The notes: a model not told the origin generated them from the letters alone. DNA of 64,000 bases from Undibacterium sp. Jales W-56 (GCF_025548535.1 NZ_JAJLQW010000009.1:1-64000), one strand, 5' to 3'; shown: positions 8,495 to 17,498, counted from the first letter of the stretch. Made by a program: numbers and translations.

Positions 8495-9814
8495 ATGACA
8501 AAGACAAGCTGCCTGTATCCGCAATTTCTGATTCCCGTTGAACCACGCGCTACAGTGTTGCGCGACCATGCGCTGGTCATGCAGGACGATAAAATTAAGG
8601 CGATTGTACCTGCCGATCAGGCCAGACAAGACTACCCGGATGCCGACCATACGCTGCTGCCTGAGCATGCCTTGCTACCCGGCCTGGTGAACCTGCATGC
8701 GCATTCTGCCATGAGTCTGTTGCGCGGACTGGCGGATGATTTATCCTTGATGGACTGGCTAAATCATCACATCTGGCCGGCAGAAAAAAAACATGTATCG
8801 GATGAGTTCGTATTCGACGGCAGCGTCCACGCCATGGCGGAAATGATACGCGGCGGTACTACTACCGTGAACGATATGTACTTCTGCCATGAGGCTGTGG
8901 CCCGCGCCGGGATTCACTCTGGCATGCGCACCATTGTCGGCTGCAGCATTCTGGAATTTCCGACCGTCTATGCGAACGATGCCGATGAGTACATCAACAA
9001 AGCATTGGCGGCCCGCCAGAGTTTTGTCGGGCAGGAGCGCATTTCGTTTCGACTGGCGCCGCATGCGCCCTACACCGTAGCAGACGAAACCTTCAGTAAA
9101 ATTATTGCAATCTCAGAAAAAATGGGAATGGACATTCATTGCCATATCCACGAAACCCAGGACGAGATCGATACCAGCCTCAAGCAATACGGCATGCGAC
9201 CGCTACAACGGCTGCATCAACTCGGCCTGCTCAGCCCGGCGCTGATCGCAGCGCATGTGGTGCATGCGAACGATGCCGAGATCGCGCTGCTGGCCAGACA
9301 AGGCGTGCACGTTGCCCACAATCCTGCGAGCAATTTGAAGCTTGCCTCCGGCTTCGCCCGCATCCATGCGATGCAAAATGCCGGCATCCAGGTCGGCATC
9401 GGCACCGATGGCGCTGCCAGCAATAACAAGTTGGATCTGCTCGGCGACTTGCGCATGGCAGCGCTACTCGCAAAAGTCGAATCGGGCAATCCGACCGCCT
9501 TGAATGCCAGCCTCGCGCTGGAAATGGCGACCCTGGCCGGTGCCAGAGCGCTGGGCATGGAACAGCAGATCGGCAGCCTGGTCGCAGGTAAGCAAGCCGA
9601 CGTGATCGCCATCGATTTATCGGCGCTAGAAACGCAGCCGCTGTTCGACCCGATCTCGCAAATCGTGTATGCCGCCGGACGTGAACAAATCAGCCACGTC
9701 TGGGTCAACGGCAAATGCCTGATGCGTAACAGAAGCCTGTGCGATCTGCATATGGATCAATTGCAGGACAAGGCACGCTGGTGGCAAAACAAAATTGCGG
9801 CGACTGCGGCTTAA
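8495..9814 (+). CDS. mtaD: 5-methylthioadenosine/S-adenosylhomocysteine deaminase (TRZ/ATZ amidohydrolase)
   Basis: 439 residues, normal for the family. This is a metal-dependent amidohydrolase with the first metal HxH motif in 'VNLHAHSAM' and the third-strand histidines in 'DIHCHIHET'. The substrate His lies in 'HVVHAND', and the catalytic Asp in 'GIGTDGAASNN'. It should deaminate S-adenosylhomocysteine and 5'-methylthioadenosine to the inosine forms, removing the methyltransferase by-product SAH. The family also contains other aminohydrolases, so the exact substrate is a family-level call. The leader contains four tandem TACARTAYY repeats. The gene is followed after ~60 bases by the broken exopeptidase gene on the same strand. 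Confidence 0.88.
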   Translation: MTKTSCLYPQFLIPVEPRATVLRDHALVMQDDKIKAIVPADQARQDYPDADHTLLPEHALLPGLVNLHAHSAMSLLRGLADDLSLMDWLNHHIWPAEKKHVSDEFVFDGSVHAMAEMIRGGTTTVNDMYFCHEAVARAGIHSGMRTIVGCSILEFPTVYANDADEYINKALAARQSFVGQERISFRLAPHAPYTVADETFSKIIAISEKMGMDIHCHIHETQDEIDTSLKQYGMRPLQRLHQLGLLSPALIAAHVVHANDAEIALLARQGVHVAHNPASNLKLASGFARIHAMQNAGIQVGIGTDGAASNNKLDLLGDLRMAALLAKVESGNPTALNASLALEMATLAGARALGMEQQIGSLVAGKQADVIAIDLSALETQPLFDPISQIVYAAGREQISHVWVNGKCLMRNRSLCDLHMDQLQDKARWWQNKIAATAA

Positions 9815-9875
9815 ACCTCAGCCATTAGACCCGCCGTTCCGCCGACTCCAACCGATCTCCGAGGAAAACCGTTTG

Positions 9876-11681
9876 ATGAAATCGTTCTGTCTCCCGTCTG
9901 TTTTGATTTCCCTTGCATCCCTGGCCGGTCTGGCAGTCAACGCCAGCGCGGCACCGGCGTCCGCCGCAATGGCAACGCCGGCGCTAAGCACCGTGTCTGA
10001 ACGTTCCGGCTTTATCCAAACCGGGCGCTATGATGAAGTGATTGCACTCTGTGCCGAATTCCAAAAAACCTATCCAGATGCGGTGCGCTGCCTGGAATTT
10101 GGCCGCACGCCGGAAGGCCGGCCTATGCTGGCGCTGGTGGCGTCACGCACAGGCGCATTGAGCGCCGCACAGGCCCGGCAGCAAGGTGTGCCGGTCACCT
10201 TGATACAAGGCGGCATTCATGCGGGAGAAATTGATGGCAAGGATGCCGGATTTTTGGCCTTGCGTGAAGCCCTGGACAACACCCGCGCCAAAGGTGCGCT
10301 GGATAAGCAAGTGCTGATCTTCGTGCCCGTGTTTAACATCGACGGCCATGAGCGTTTCGGTCGCTGGAACCGGCCGAACCAGCGCGGCCCGGAAGAAATG
10401 GGCTGGCGCACTACCGCACAAAACGTCAACCTGAACCGCGATTATATGAAGGCGGATTCTGCTGAGATGCAGGCGATGTTAAAGCTGATCAATGACTGGG
10501 ATCCGCTGGCCACCATCGACTTACATGTCACGGACGGCGCCAAGTTCGAGCATGATATTTCTATCCAGGTCGAACCGGTCAATTCGGGCGATGCCGGCTT
10601 GCGTCAATCAGGCCGGCAATTGCGCGATGCCGTCATCGCCGACCTCGCCAGGCAAGGTTCCCTGCCCTTGCCGTTTTATATGTCGTTTGCCAAAGAAGAT
10701 GATCCGCTGTCGGGCTTTGTCGATAGCGTGCCGCCGCCGCGCTTTTCACACGGTTATTTTGCGCTGCGCAATCGTTTCGGCATGCTGGTCGAAACCCATT
10801 CCTAGAAAGAGTATGCGACGCGGGTACGGATTACCTGCAATACGGTGCTTTCGGTCTTAGAGCAGCTTGCAAGGCATGGTGCTGAATGGCGTAAACTGGC
10901 TCTGGCAGCGGATCTGCGAGCAAGGGCGCTGGCCGGTCAGGAGGTCGCGGTCAGCTATCAAACCACCGCCAAGAGTACGCCGGTCGCCTTCCATGGGTAC
11001 GCTTATACCCGCACACCATCCGAAATTTCCGGCGCCTTGATGACGCGCTATGATGAGAGCAAACCGCAGATCTGGAATGTCACGCTGCGCAATGAGATCA
11101 TTCCAGACCTCAGCGTCGTCGCGCCTCAGGCCGGCTATCTCGTGGGCGCCGCCTATGCCGGGACCGTCGCGCAAAAACTGACGCAGCATGGCATACAGTT
11201 CCGTGAATTGAAGTCCGCGTTGCCGCAAACCGCCGTAGAAAGTTACCGCGCCGATAAAGTCGATTTCAGCCCGCAATCTTTTGAGGGACGGCAAATGCTG
11301 AAGCTGCAAGGGAGCTGGAAAGCCGAAACACGTCCTATTCCATCAGGCAGTTTGTTCGTCCCAATTGCTCAGGCAAAAGCCAGCCTGGTGGTCGCGCTGC
11401 TGGAACCAAGCGCGCCCGATGCTCTGGTGAATTGGGGCTGCTTTAACAATGCCTTCGAACGCAAAGAATATATGGAAGCCTATGTCGCGGAAGACGTGGC
11501 GCGCGAACAGCTGGCGGCCGATCCGGCACTTCGCGCCGAATTCAATCAGCGTATTGCCAGCGATCCTGCTTTTGCCAAAAATCCCGCGGCGAGATTGGAT
11601 TTTTTTGCCCGCCGCCATTCCTCATGGGACGAGCGCTTCAATTTATATCCCGTACTGAGAACAGCGGTAGCACCGCAATAA
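9876..11681 (+). pseudogene. M14-type zinc carboxypeptidase family gene broken by an in-frame TAG
   Basis: Two consecutive open stretches in the same frame are separated by one TAG at 10803-10805; read through, they give one protein of about 601 residues. The start is the ATG at 9876 after GAGGAAAAC, giving a signal peptide ('MKSFCLPSVLISLASLAGLA', cleaved near 'ASAAPA'). The zinc-binding HxxE is in 'GGIHAGEIDGKD' and the third zinc ligand His in 'TIDLHVTDG'. The general-base Glu lies in 'LVETHS', immediately before the stop. The sequence resumes as 'KEYATRVRIT' without a frameshift. In relatives the residue after 'THS' is usually Trp or Leu, so TGG or TTG to TAG explains the stop. The second half has only a GTG at 10845 without a ribosome site. 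The truncated product keeps the metal ligands but loses the rest of the fold. I infer a recent loss of function, because the rest of the frame is intact. Confidence 0.82.
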
Positions 11682-11695
11682 GGCATTAAGCCGCT

Positions 11696-12127
11696 TCAAT
11701 ACGGCGGCGGCCCCCACGTCAGTGCAAAGCTGAACGCCATCAGCACGGCATACGGAAAAGCGACGGTGGGGCGTAGCGCCTGCGTCAGATAGTCCATCAG
11801 CAAGCCAGCCCATCCGGGACGATCGTTCTGCCATTCGGTGTGCAACTGAAACGACAGACCGCACGCATCTTGCGATTGCAGATGTGATTCAATGCGCACG
11901 ATCCTGATCCCGAGTCGCGCTTGCGATGTCCTGACGATGGCTTCTTGCAGGCACAAGCTTGCCAGCAGGCCCGCGATCATCCAGGCGCTGAAACTAAACA
12001 TCGCGGTCACGACAAACAGGGCGAAAGCGCTTAATTTAATCCAGAGGCAACTACGCTCCAACGCCTCGATATTATTTTGCAGCACCATCCATTCTTGCTC
12101 CAGCCCGTTAAGGGTAGTTACCGACAT
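11696..12127 (-). CDS. Small membrane protein of unknown function, two hydrophobic segments or more
   Basis: 143 residues from 'MSVTTLNG', chosen over an ATG 16 codons upstream because AAAGGAAAT lies just before it. There is a short amphipathic N-terminus and a long hydrophobic hairpin at about residues 30-65. A hydrophilic middle follows ('IESHLQSQDACGLSF'), then another hydrophobic segment near the C-terminus. I do not recognise the family. The promoter region contains a perfect AATATACT-N7-AGTATATT palindrome and a 15-base word also present upstream of the neighbouring DUF1345 gene. The two genes are therefore probably controlled by the same regulator. Both are on the minus strand, 151 bases apart. 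Confidence 0.7.
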   Translation of the reverse strand: MSVTTLNGLEQEWMVLQNNIEALERSCLWIKLSAFALFVVTAMFSFSAWMIAGLLASLCLQEAIVRTSQARLGIRIVRIESHLQSQDACGLSFQLHTEWQNDRPGWAGLLMDYLTQALRPTVAFPYAVLMAFSFALTWGPPPY

Positions 12128-12226
12128 GGTATTTCCTTTCGCTTGAGTATAGACTTTGCAACATATACTCCCCATAAATCACCAAAAAATCATGTCAATT
12201 CTGCATATCTGTATTGCGGCATAGAA

Positions 12227-12249
12227 AATATACTATATCCCAGTATATT
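12227..12249. promoter_or_regulatory. Palindromic operator AATATACT-N7-AGTATATT, copy 1
   Basis: Perfect 8-base inverted arms around ATATCCC, about 100 bases upstream of the 143-residue membrane-protein start on the minus strand. An additional half-site, ATATACTCCCC, lies closer to the gene at 12164-12174. The same palindrome with a 6-base spacer lies upstream of DUF1345, and a 7-of-8 match lies between the EamA and frmA genes. The binding protein is unknown. Confidence 0.55.
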
Positions 12250-12278
12250 AAACCACCGTATTCTGGATTGCGCAGAAA

Positions 12279-12935
12279 CTATGCCCCGACCAGACCGGCA
12301 GCGATGTTGATTGAGAACCCCAAAATCGCCACGTTAAATAAAAAACTCAACAGTGATTGAGCAAGCACGGTCTTGCGCATGGCACGCGACATGATCGATA
12401 CATCAGAAGTTTGCACTGCCATGGCAATGGTGAATGAAAAATACAAAAAATCCCAATAATCGGGATGTTGCTCATCATCCGGAAAACGCAGGGCACGCTG
12501 GCTTCTGGGCGACCGGTAAAACAGTAAGGCATAATGAAATGTGAATACCATTGCCAGCAAACACCAAGAACCAAGCACCGTCACACCGGTAAACGCATAT
12601 TTCAGGAAGCGGATATCTTCCGGCATTCCCTTCATATTGGCTAATTGAAAAACAATCGCGACCAGACTAGCAGTGGCAGACAATGACAAAATCACCAATA
12701 CCGCGACGGCGCTCTCATCCTCCTGCATCGCAATTTTGTTGACGCTTTCATGGTTCGCACAAGTCATGAGCCAGCCGATTAACAAAAGATACATCCAGAC
12801 CCCTACATTCCAGCCGATTAAGGCGCGAGTCATCCAATCCATACTGCCAGGCAAAACAAAACTCGCGGCCAGGCCCAAGGCAAAAGTCAGTGCCAAGCGT
12901 GGCCGGTTATGAACAAATTTTTTTACTGAATGCAT
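12279..12935 (-). CDS. DUF1345 integral membrane protein
   Basis: 218 residues with five hydrophobic segments: near 15-32, 38-58, 75-98, 112-133 and 190-212. Between the fourth and fifth is the family signature region 'HPDYWDFLYFSFTIAMAVQTSDV', whose 'FLYFSFTIAMAVQTSD' resembles the pore loop region of two-TM ion channels. DUF1345 has no established function; an ion-channel-like role is only a suggestion from that segment. Its upstream region has a perfect AATATACT-N6-AGTATATT palindrome 61-82 bases before the start codon, and this region also serves the divergent signalling operon. Confidence 0.82.
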   Translation of the reverse strand: MHSVKKFVHNRPRLALTFALGLAASFVLPGSMDWMTRALIGWNVGVWMYLLLIGWLMTCANHESVNKIAMQEDESAVAVLVILSLSATASLVAIVFQLANMKGMPEDIRFLKYAFTGVTVLGSWCLLAMVFTFHYALLFYRSPRSQRALRFPDDEQHPDYWDFLYFSFTIAMAVQTSDVSIMSRAMRKTVLAQSLLSFLFNVAILGFSINIAAGLVGA

Positions 12936-12995
12936 GAAGAAACTACCTTTGTGTGTAGGAAAAGCAACCTGGATTATCCATCGATATGGTCAATC

Positions 12996-13017
12996 AATAT
13001 ACTTACCGTAGTATATT
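12996..13017. promoter_or_regulatory. Palindromic operator AATATACT-N6-AGTATATT, copy 2
   Basis: Perfect 8-base inverted arms with spacer TACCGT between the divergent DUF1345 gene and the signalling operon. A 15-base word, AAAATCATGTCAATT (13043-13057), follows it and also occurs at 12186-12200 near copy 1. Both words are therefore shared by two promoters within 1 kb. Confidence 0.55.
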
Positions 13018-13100
13018 AGGGTCTACACTGCTGAAGAGAAACAAAATCATGTCAATTGGATCAAAATTTATTACACTGTAAGTGCCATGAGACCTCAATT

Positions 13101-13418
13101 ATGAACCAGCGACATCAATATTTACCTTTGTCAAAAATTTCCGCAGGTATGGTGCTGGCGGATGATTTACTGGATAAACAAGGGCATGTGTTACTGCCTG
13201 CGGGCGTCATATTGACAGCCGGCATGCTGACCTCAGTTGAGAATCATCATATTCGCCAATTATCGGTGTTCACGGACAATGAGCCAGACACCGACATGGA
13301 CGATCTGAAGCAACATCAATTAGAGCGCCTGGATATCCTGTTCCGACATGTCGATGATCAAATACCAACCAGTATCTTGCTCGATTATCTGCGCTCTTAC
13401 CGGAGTGATGCGATATGA
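13101..13418 (+). CDS. Orphan N-terminal regulatory module of HD-GYP type (DUF3391-like)
   Basis: 105 residues from 'MNQRHQYLPL'. An upstream TTG at 13056 would lengthen it but has no ribosome site. The central part, 'GMVLADDLLDKQGHVLLPAGVILT', matches the short beta-rich segment that usually precedes an HD-GYP or HDOD domain in c-di-GMP phosphodiesterases, but here no enzymatic domain follows on the same polypeptide. The stop overlaps the start of the HDOD gene by four bases (ATGA), so the two are translationally coupled and probably act as one split regulator. It is the first gene of a three-gene signalling operon. Confidence 0.65.
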   Translation: MNQRHQYLPLSKISAGMVLADDLLDKQGHVLLPAGVILTAGMLTSVENHHIRQLSVFTDNEPDTDMDDLKQHQLERLDILFRHVDDQIPTSILLDYLRSYRSDAI

Positions 13419-14281
13419 CTCAGGACCTTGCTGCGCCGGATAGCCAGCACCTGTTGCTGGCCGATGTAGTCAAACACATCAAGGAATTGCCTACGCTCCC
13501 GCTGGTCGCCCAGGATTTACTCTCCAACCTGGATGATGACAATATCAGTCTGGACGAGATTTCGGAAAAAGTGGCGCGCGATCAATCGCTGGCAGCAGGT
13601 GTGCTGCGCGCAGCGAACTCTTCTTTTTACGGCAGCAATTCCAAGGTAGTCACGATTCAGCAAGCCGTCTCCATGCTGGGCATACGCAGAGTCAAAAATC
13701 TGATACGGCTGACCGCAATCAGCAATAGCTTTCCCCCTTCACGCTGCAGGAATTTTGATTTCCAGGCATTCTGGAGCCATAGCATTGCGACCGCCGAGTG
13801 CGCGGAGTTAATCTCCAGAACACTGCATATGAAACATGATTTCGCTTTCACTGCGGGTTTACTGCACGATATTGGAAGATTGGTATTGGTGACTCGCTTT
13901 CCCGCCCAATATGAACAAGTGATTCTACACCGGCAGCAAGAGGATTGTTATTTGCTGCAAGCGGAGCAGGCGGTGATGGGAATTGACCATGTGGTCGCCG
14001 GACTGGCGCTGGCCGATCAATGGCAGTTTTCCGAAGCGATTCACGATGCGATCCGCGGTCATCATGATCCTGAAATTGAAGGACTCAATTCGGTCGCCTC
14101 CATCGTGCATATCGCGAACGCCGTTGTTCACGGACTCGATCTGAGTCATATTGAAGATGATCTTGTTCCGCTCATCTCGGAAACGGCATGGAATACTGTG
14201 CGGCTGGATAAATCGGATTATTTAAGAATCTTTCGCGAAACCGAGATGCGGCTTGATGCGATTAACGGCATTATTTTATAA
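13415..14281 (+). CDS. HDOD domain signalling protein
   Basis: 288 residues. An HDOD domain occupies about residues 20-220: 'LPTLPLVAQDLL', 'ARDQSLAAGVLRAANSSFYG', 'IQQAVSMLGIRRVKNL' and 'FWSHSIATAECAELI'. An HD-like motif, 'FTAGLLHDIGRLVL', carries the His-Asp pair, although HDOD proteins generally lack phosphohydrolase activity. The protein is likely an adaptor in a c-di-GMP or two-component network. It is translationally coupled to the preceding regulatory module (4-base overlap), and 17 bases separate it from the diguanylate cyclase gene. The operon context supports a role tied to cyclic nucleotide signalling. Confidence 0.88.
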   Translation: MTQDLAAPDSQHLLLADVVKHIKELPTLPLVAQDLLSNLDDDNISLDEISEKVARDQSLAAGVLRAANSSFYGSNSKVVTIQQAVSMLGIRRVKNLIRLTAISNSFPPSRCRNFDFQAFWSHSIATAECAELISRTLHMKHDFAFTAGLLHDIGRLVLVTRFPAQYEQVILHRQQEDCYLLQAEQAVMGIDHVVAGLALADQWQFSEAIHDAIRGHHDPEIEGLNSVASIVHIANAVVHGLDLSHIEDDLVPLISETAWNTVRLDKSDYLRIFRETEMRLDAINGIIL

Positions 14282-14298
14282 ATTTTTGACAGTCATTC

Positions 14299-15303
14299 AT
14301 GTATTTGGAAAAAACTCTTTTGGAACCCTTAATGCTCTTCGGTGATGCCGATTATAAAATTGATCGCATTCATTTATTCCGCGATATCTCCGAGGAAAAT
14401 CTTGAGCGCATAGTAAAGATTATTCAAGATTGCGCTATCGTAAAAGCCCGTACAGGCCAGATCGTACTGGATACCCATAGCTCCGGCGCCAGGCTCTATG
14501 TAGTACTGCAAGGCGTGCTGGGCATCACCCGGCAAGATGCCAATAGCAATCAACTAGAAACGGCAATCACCCAATATCTGCCAGGAGAATGTGTGGGTGA
14601 AATTTCCGTGCTGGATGAAGAAATTCATTCATCGACGATCAGCGCTCTGGCCGACAGCGAGTTGCTGGTCATCGAAGCAGAAACTTTATGGCGCTTAATC
14701 GATGAGTCAAATGGCGTCGCTAAAAATCTATTGCAACTGCTGTCGTTCCGCATCCGTGCGGCCAACGCACAAATCCGCAATCGCCAGAAAGTTGGCGAAT
14801 TTTATCGTCAGTTATCGATGGTGGATGGGCTGACCGGTTTGCATAACCGCGCTTGGCTGAATAGTCAGTTGCCTGGAATGATAGAACATGCGCATGCGAC
14901 CGGCAGTCCGCTCAGCATTATCATGGTGGACCTGGATCATTTTAAACGCTTCAATGACGACTACGGACATCTGGTCGGTGACGATGCCTTGCAGAGCGCG
15001 GCAAAAGTCATGAATGCCGGGCTGCGTCCTTCCGATTTTGCGGCCCGTTATGGTGGCGAGGAGATGATGGTGATTTTACCCGGCACCAATCAAAAATCCG
15101 CGCTTGCGGTAGCAGATAGGCTATGCAGCCGGCTGCGCAAAACACGGGTATTTGAAGATAGGGAAAAGCCGTTGCCGCATATTACCGGCTCGTTTGGCGT
15201 GGCGACTTTGGCGCAGGGACAAGATGCTGCTGCGCTGATCGCGATTGCCGATGCGGCCCTGTATCGGGCTAAAGGCGAAGGCCGCAATCGGGTTGCCTAT
15301 TGA
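14299..15303 (+). CDS. Diguanylate cyclase with N-terminal cyclic-nucleotide-binding domain
   Basis: 334 residues. The N-terminal cNMP-binding-like beta barrel (about 25-145) includes 'GARLYVVLQGVLGI' and 'LPGECVGEISVLDEE', the phosphate-binding-cassette region, though without the classic Arg of strong cAMP binders. The C-terminal GGDEF domain (about 170-334) begins at 'DGLTGLHNRAWL' and has 'MVDLDHFKRFND'. The active site reads GGEEM instead of GGDEF; the first four positions keep the allowed pattern, so activity is likely. An RxxD inhibitory site ('RPSD') sits five residues before it, so product feedback is expected. It should make c-di-GMP from two GTP. It is last in the operon and is followed by a strong terminator. 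Confidence 0.92.
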   Translation: MYLEKTLLEPLMLFGDADYKIDRIHLFRDISEENLERIVKIIQDCAIVKARTGQIVLDTHSSGARLYVVLQGVLGITRQDANSNQLETAITQYLPGECVGEISVLDEEIHSSTISALADSELLVIEAETLWRLIDESNGVAKNLLQLLSFRIRAANAQIRNRQKVGEFYRQLSMVDGLTGLHNRAWLNSQLPGMIEHAHATGSPLSIIMVDLDHFKRFNDDYGHLVGDDALQSAAKVMNAGLRPSDFAARYGGEEMMVILPGTNQKSALAVADRLCSRLRKTRVFEDREKPLPHITGSFGVATLAQGQDAAALIAIADAALYRAKGEGRNRVAY

Positions 15304-15330
15304 GCCGTATTTCAGCCGGCGCCGTCAAAT

Positions 15331-15369
15331 AAAAAACCTGCAAATATTTTATTATCTGCAGGTTTTTTT
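15331..15369. terminator. Bidirectional terminator between diguanylate cyclase and OmpW genes
   Basis: A 12-base inverted repeat, AAAAAACCTGCA / TGCAGGTTTTTT, with a T-run on both strands between convergent genes. A second CCGGCTG / CAGCCGG hairpin with an A7 loop lies immediately beside it (15374-15394). Confidence 0.85.
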
Positions 15370-15408
15370 CGCTCCGGCTGAAAAAAACAGCCGGAATGAC
15401 TTTATTGC

Positions 15409-16092
15409 CTAGAAATGATAACCGACGCCGATCACAATCGCGACCGGATCAAGTTTAATTGCCTGCGTCTGTCCAGTGGAGTAATGCGCTGTCGTTTTCA
15501 GGTAAGTTTTAGTCACGGCCGCATCGAGATACCATTTTTCATTGAGTGCATAGGCTGCGCCCAGTTGCGCTGTCACACCAAATTTATGATCGATTTTGAA
15601 CGTAGTTGGTGTCGAGCTGCCTGTATTCGTCAATGCGGTCAATTGACCGGAGCCGGTTTCCTTCTGGAAGTAGGCATAGGTCAAACCCAGACCGACATAA
15701 GGGCGGAAAGCGGATTTCGCCTGAAAGAAGCGATATTGTGCAAACAAGGTTGGCGGCAATACTTCAGCGGTACCCAATTTACCGGTGCCGCTGATAGAAC
15801 CCGCGCCAATCAGATTGTGTTTGTACGGCAAACCTACGGCAAATTCCGCAGAGATATTATCCGTGAACATATAGTTACCGACCAGTACAGGTTCAGTATC
15901 GCTACCGACTTCCACCTTTGTACCTGGTAATGCCGGGGCGCTCAAATCGCCGCTGTTGACTTTTGGCGTGATTTGGTTAATCCCTAATTTGGCAGACCAA
16001 GTACCCGCGGATTGAGCCGAGGCAGCGACGCTCGCCGTCATCGAAACAGCGATCGCCAGCAGCTTCATCGCAGTGTTAAAACTTTTATTCAT
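15409..16092 (-). CDS. ompW: OmpW family outer membrane protein
   Basis: 227 residues from 'MNKSFNTAMK', chosen because GGGAGAC lies just before this ATG; a start 12 codons upstream lacks one. The signal peptide ends at 'ASVAASAQSA'. The mature protein alternates hydrophobic beta strands, with family blocks 'DTEPVLVGNYMFTDNISAEF', 'LPPTLFAQYRFF', 'FRPYVGLGLTYAYF' and the C-terminal 'VIGVGYHF', which ends in the Phe required for outer-membrane insertion. OmpW forms an eight-stranded barrel that passes small hydrophobic molecules. It is convergent with the diguanylate cyclase gene and stands alone. Confidence 0.93.
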   Translation of the reverse strand: MNKSFNTAMKLLAIAVSMTASVAASAQSAGTWSAKLGINQITPKVNSGDLSAPALPGTKVEVGSDTEPVLVGNYMFTDNISAEFAVGLPYKHNLIGAGSISGTGKLGTAEVLPPTLFAQYRFFQAKSAFRPYVGLGLTYAYFQKETGSGQLTALTNTGSSTPTTFKIDHKFGVTAQLGAAYALNEKWYLDAAVTKTYLKTTAHYSTGQTQAIKLDPVAIVIGVGYHF

Positions 16093-16250
16093 ATTGTCTC
16101 CCGATCCTTTTGATTGATGACATCTCAAATAGTCATCTACATAATTCGATAAAGTTGCCTGTCTCCCTGGTCGTCATCGTTTTCATACAAATACCGATGA
16201 GATCCGGGAGAAAGTCTGCAAGGGTTCACCCTGCAACCAAGACTGGGAGC

Positions 16251-17498
16251 TTATAACCAGCCTCGTGCAACCATTTCTTTAGATACATAACGTGCCAACA
16301 ACAGGTAACCGTATGGTGTTGGATGTACGGAGTCAGCATACTGGTAGTTATCAACGGAACCGGAGATGGTGTTTGACTTGTTGCACACCAGCGAAGAGCC
16401 TAACGGATTTTTTGCCGGTGTCAGATCGCATGCTGGCGTGGTGACATTCGTCAAACCGTAAATAGCTGGATTGGCGAACTGATCGCGGTTGACCGTGTAG
16501 GCATCCACATACAATACATTGGCGTTACCATCCAGACCCGCTTTCAACTGGGAATTAAAGGCATTCACCATATTGAAAATCAAGGTTTGGGTCGATGCGC
16601 TGGTGCTTAAGCCGAACGGCGTTTGGCTAACGTCAGGCAGATTCACCACTGTCACATATTTAGCGCCTTTGCCGATGATCAGCGTCTTGACATAGCCAGC
16701 CAGTTCAGCACCTGCCGTACCCATGGCAGTTACAACCAACGGCGCGTTCGTTTGTATGTATGCGCCTGCCGCTGCTGCGCCAACGGTAGGCGACAACGTA
16801 GCAACTGCGGCGGCTTGACAATTGCTGGCCTGTGCGTCAGCAGGTACGCATTTGCCTGCTGCGATATCTGCCTGAATCTGACCAGGCACAGCGGCAGTCA
16901 CTGCCGCAGTTGCCGCAGCGGTAGCACCCGCCGAGAAACCTGCCAATTGAATAAATACGTCATTACCGCCAGCCATTACGAAGACGATCTCGTCACCCTT
17001 GAAGGACCCGCCATTGATTGCCAGATGATTTTGGATTTGCGTCACGACAGGTACGGTTAATTGACCTAAAACTGCATTCGAGCCACCCAGCAATTTATTG
17101 CCTGGGCCGACTGGATTCGTGACACGAGCGCCACCTTGCGCATACGAAGTACAACCTGGGTGATTCACGACGGGAACGCTAAAACCCTGAGAGGCCAAAC
17201 CTTGCAAACCTGTTTGTGCCGGGCATGGTGCAGGCAATCCCAACTGAGCAGCCATCAATTCCGTCCAGTTTTTAGCATTGTTTTTGCCATTGGCATCCAC
17301 ATCATTGACGCTATATTTACCGCCTTTTAAGGCAGCTACCGTGCCTACGGCATAAGAGCCGACGTCACTTAAGCTATCGCCAAACGATACCTGGGCACTG
17401 AATTTGAGTTTAGTGGTTTGATCACCGCCACCGCCACCGCCGCAACCAGCCAGTACAGCCGCTGCAAGCAATGCCAGTGCAAAATTGGATTGACGCAT
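16251..17498 (-). CDS. SGNH/GDSL-family lipoprotein hydrolase
   Basis: 415 residues. The lipobox 'LLAAAVLAGCGGGGGGD' puts the lipidated Cys at about residue 19, followed by a Gly linker. The nucleophile block is 'VSFGDSLSDVGSY', block III is 'AGGNDVF', and the catalytic Asp-His pair lies in 'YADSVHPTPYGY' near the C-terminus. This makes it a lipid-anchored esterase or lipase of the periplasm or outer membrane. An unusual Ala/Thr-rich insertion of about 60 residues sits after the GND block, including two Cys ('GKCVPADAQASNC') that could form a disulphide. Substrate unknown. The motifs make the family call secure. Confidence 0.9.
   Translation of the reverse strand: MRQSNFALALLAAAVLAGCGGGGGGDQTTKLKFSAQVSFGDSLSDVGSYAVGTVAALKGGKYSVNDVDANGKNNAKNWTELMAAQLGLPAPCPAQTGLQGLASQGFSVPVVNHPGCTSYAQGGARVTNPVGPGNKLLGGSNAVLGQLTVPVVTQIQNHLAINGGSFKGDEIVFVMAGGNDVFIQLAGFSAGATAAATAAVTAAVPGQIQADIAAGKCVPADAQASNCQAAAVATLSPTVGAAAAGAYIQTNAPLVVTAMGTAGAELAGYVKTLIIGKGAKYVTVVNLPDVSQTPFGLSTSASTQTLIFNMVNAFNSQLKAGLDGNANVLYVDAYTVNRDQFANPAIYGLTNVTTPACDLTPAKNPLGSSLVCNKSNTISGSVDNYQYADSVHPTPYGYLLLARYVSKEMVARGWL

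Noticed and set aside
15060-15080. GGEEM active site read as an inactive diguanylate cyclase
   Set aside because: The Gly-Gly-Glu-Glu part needed for catalysis is intact and the fifth position varies in active enzymes; an RxxD site is also kept.
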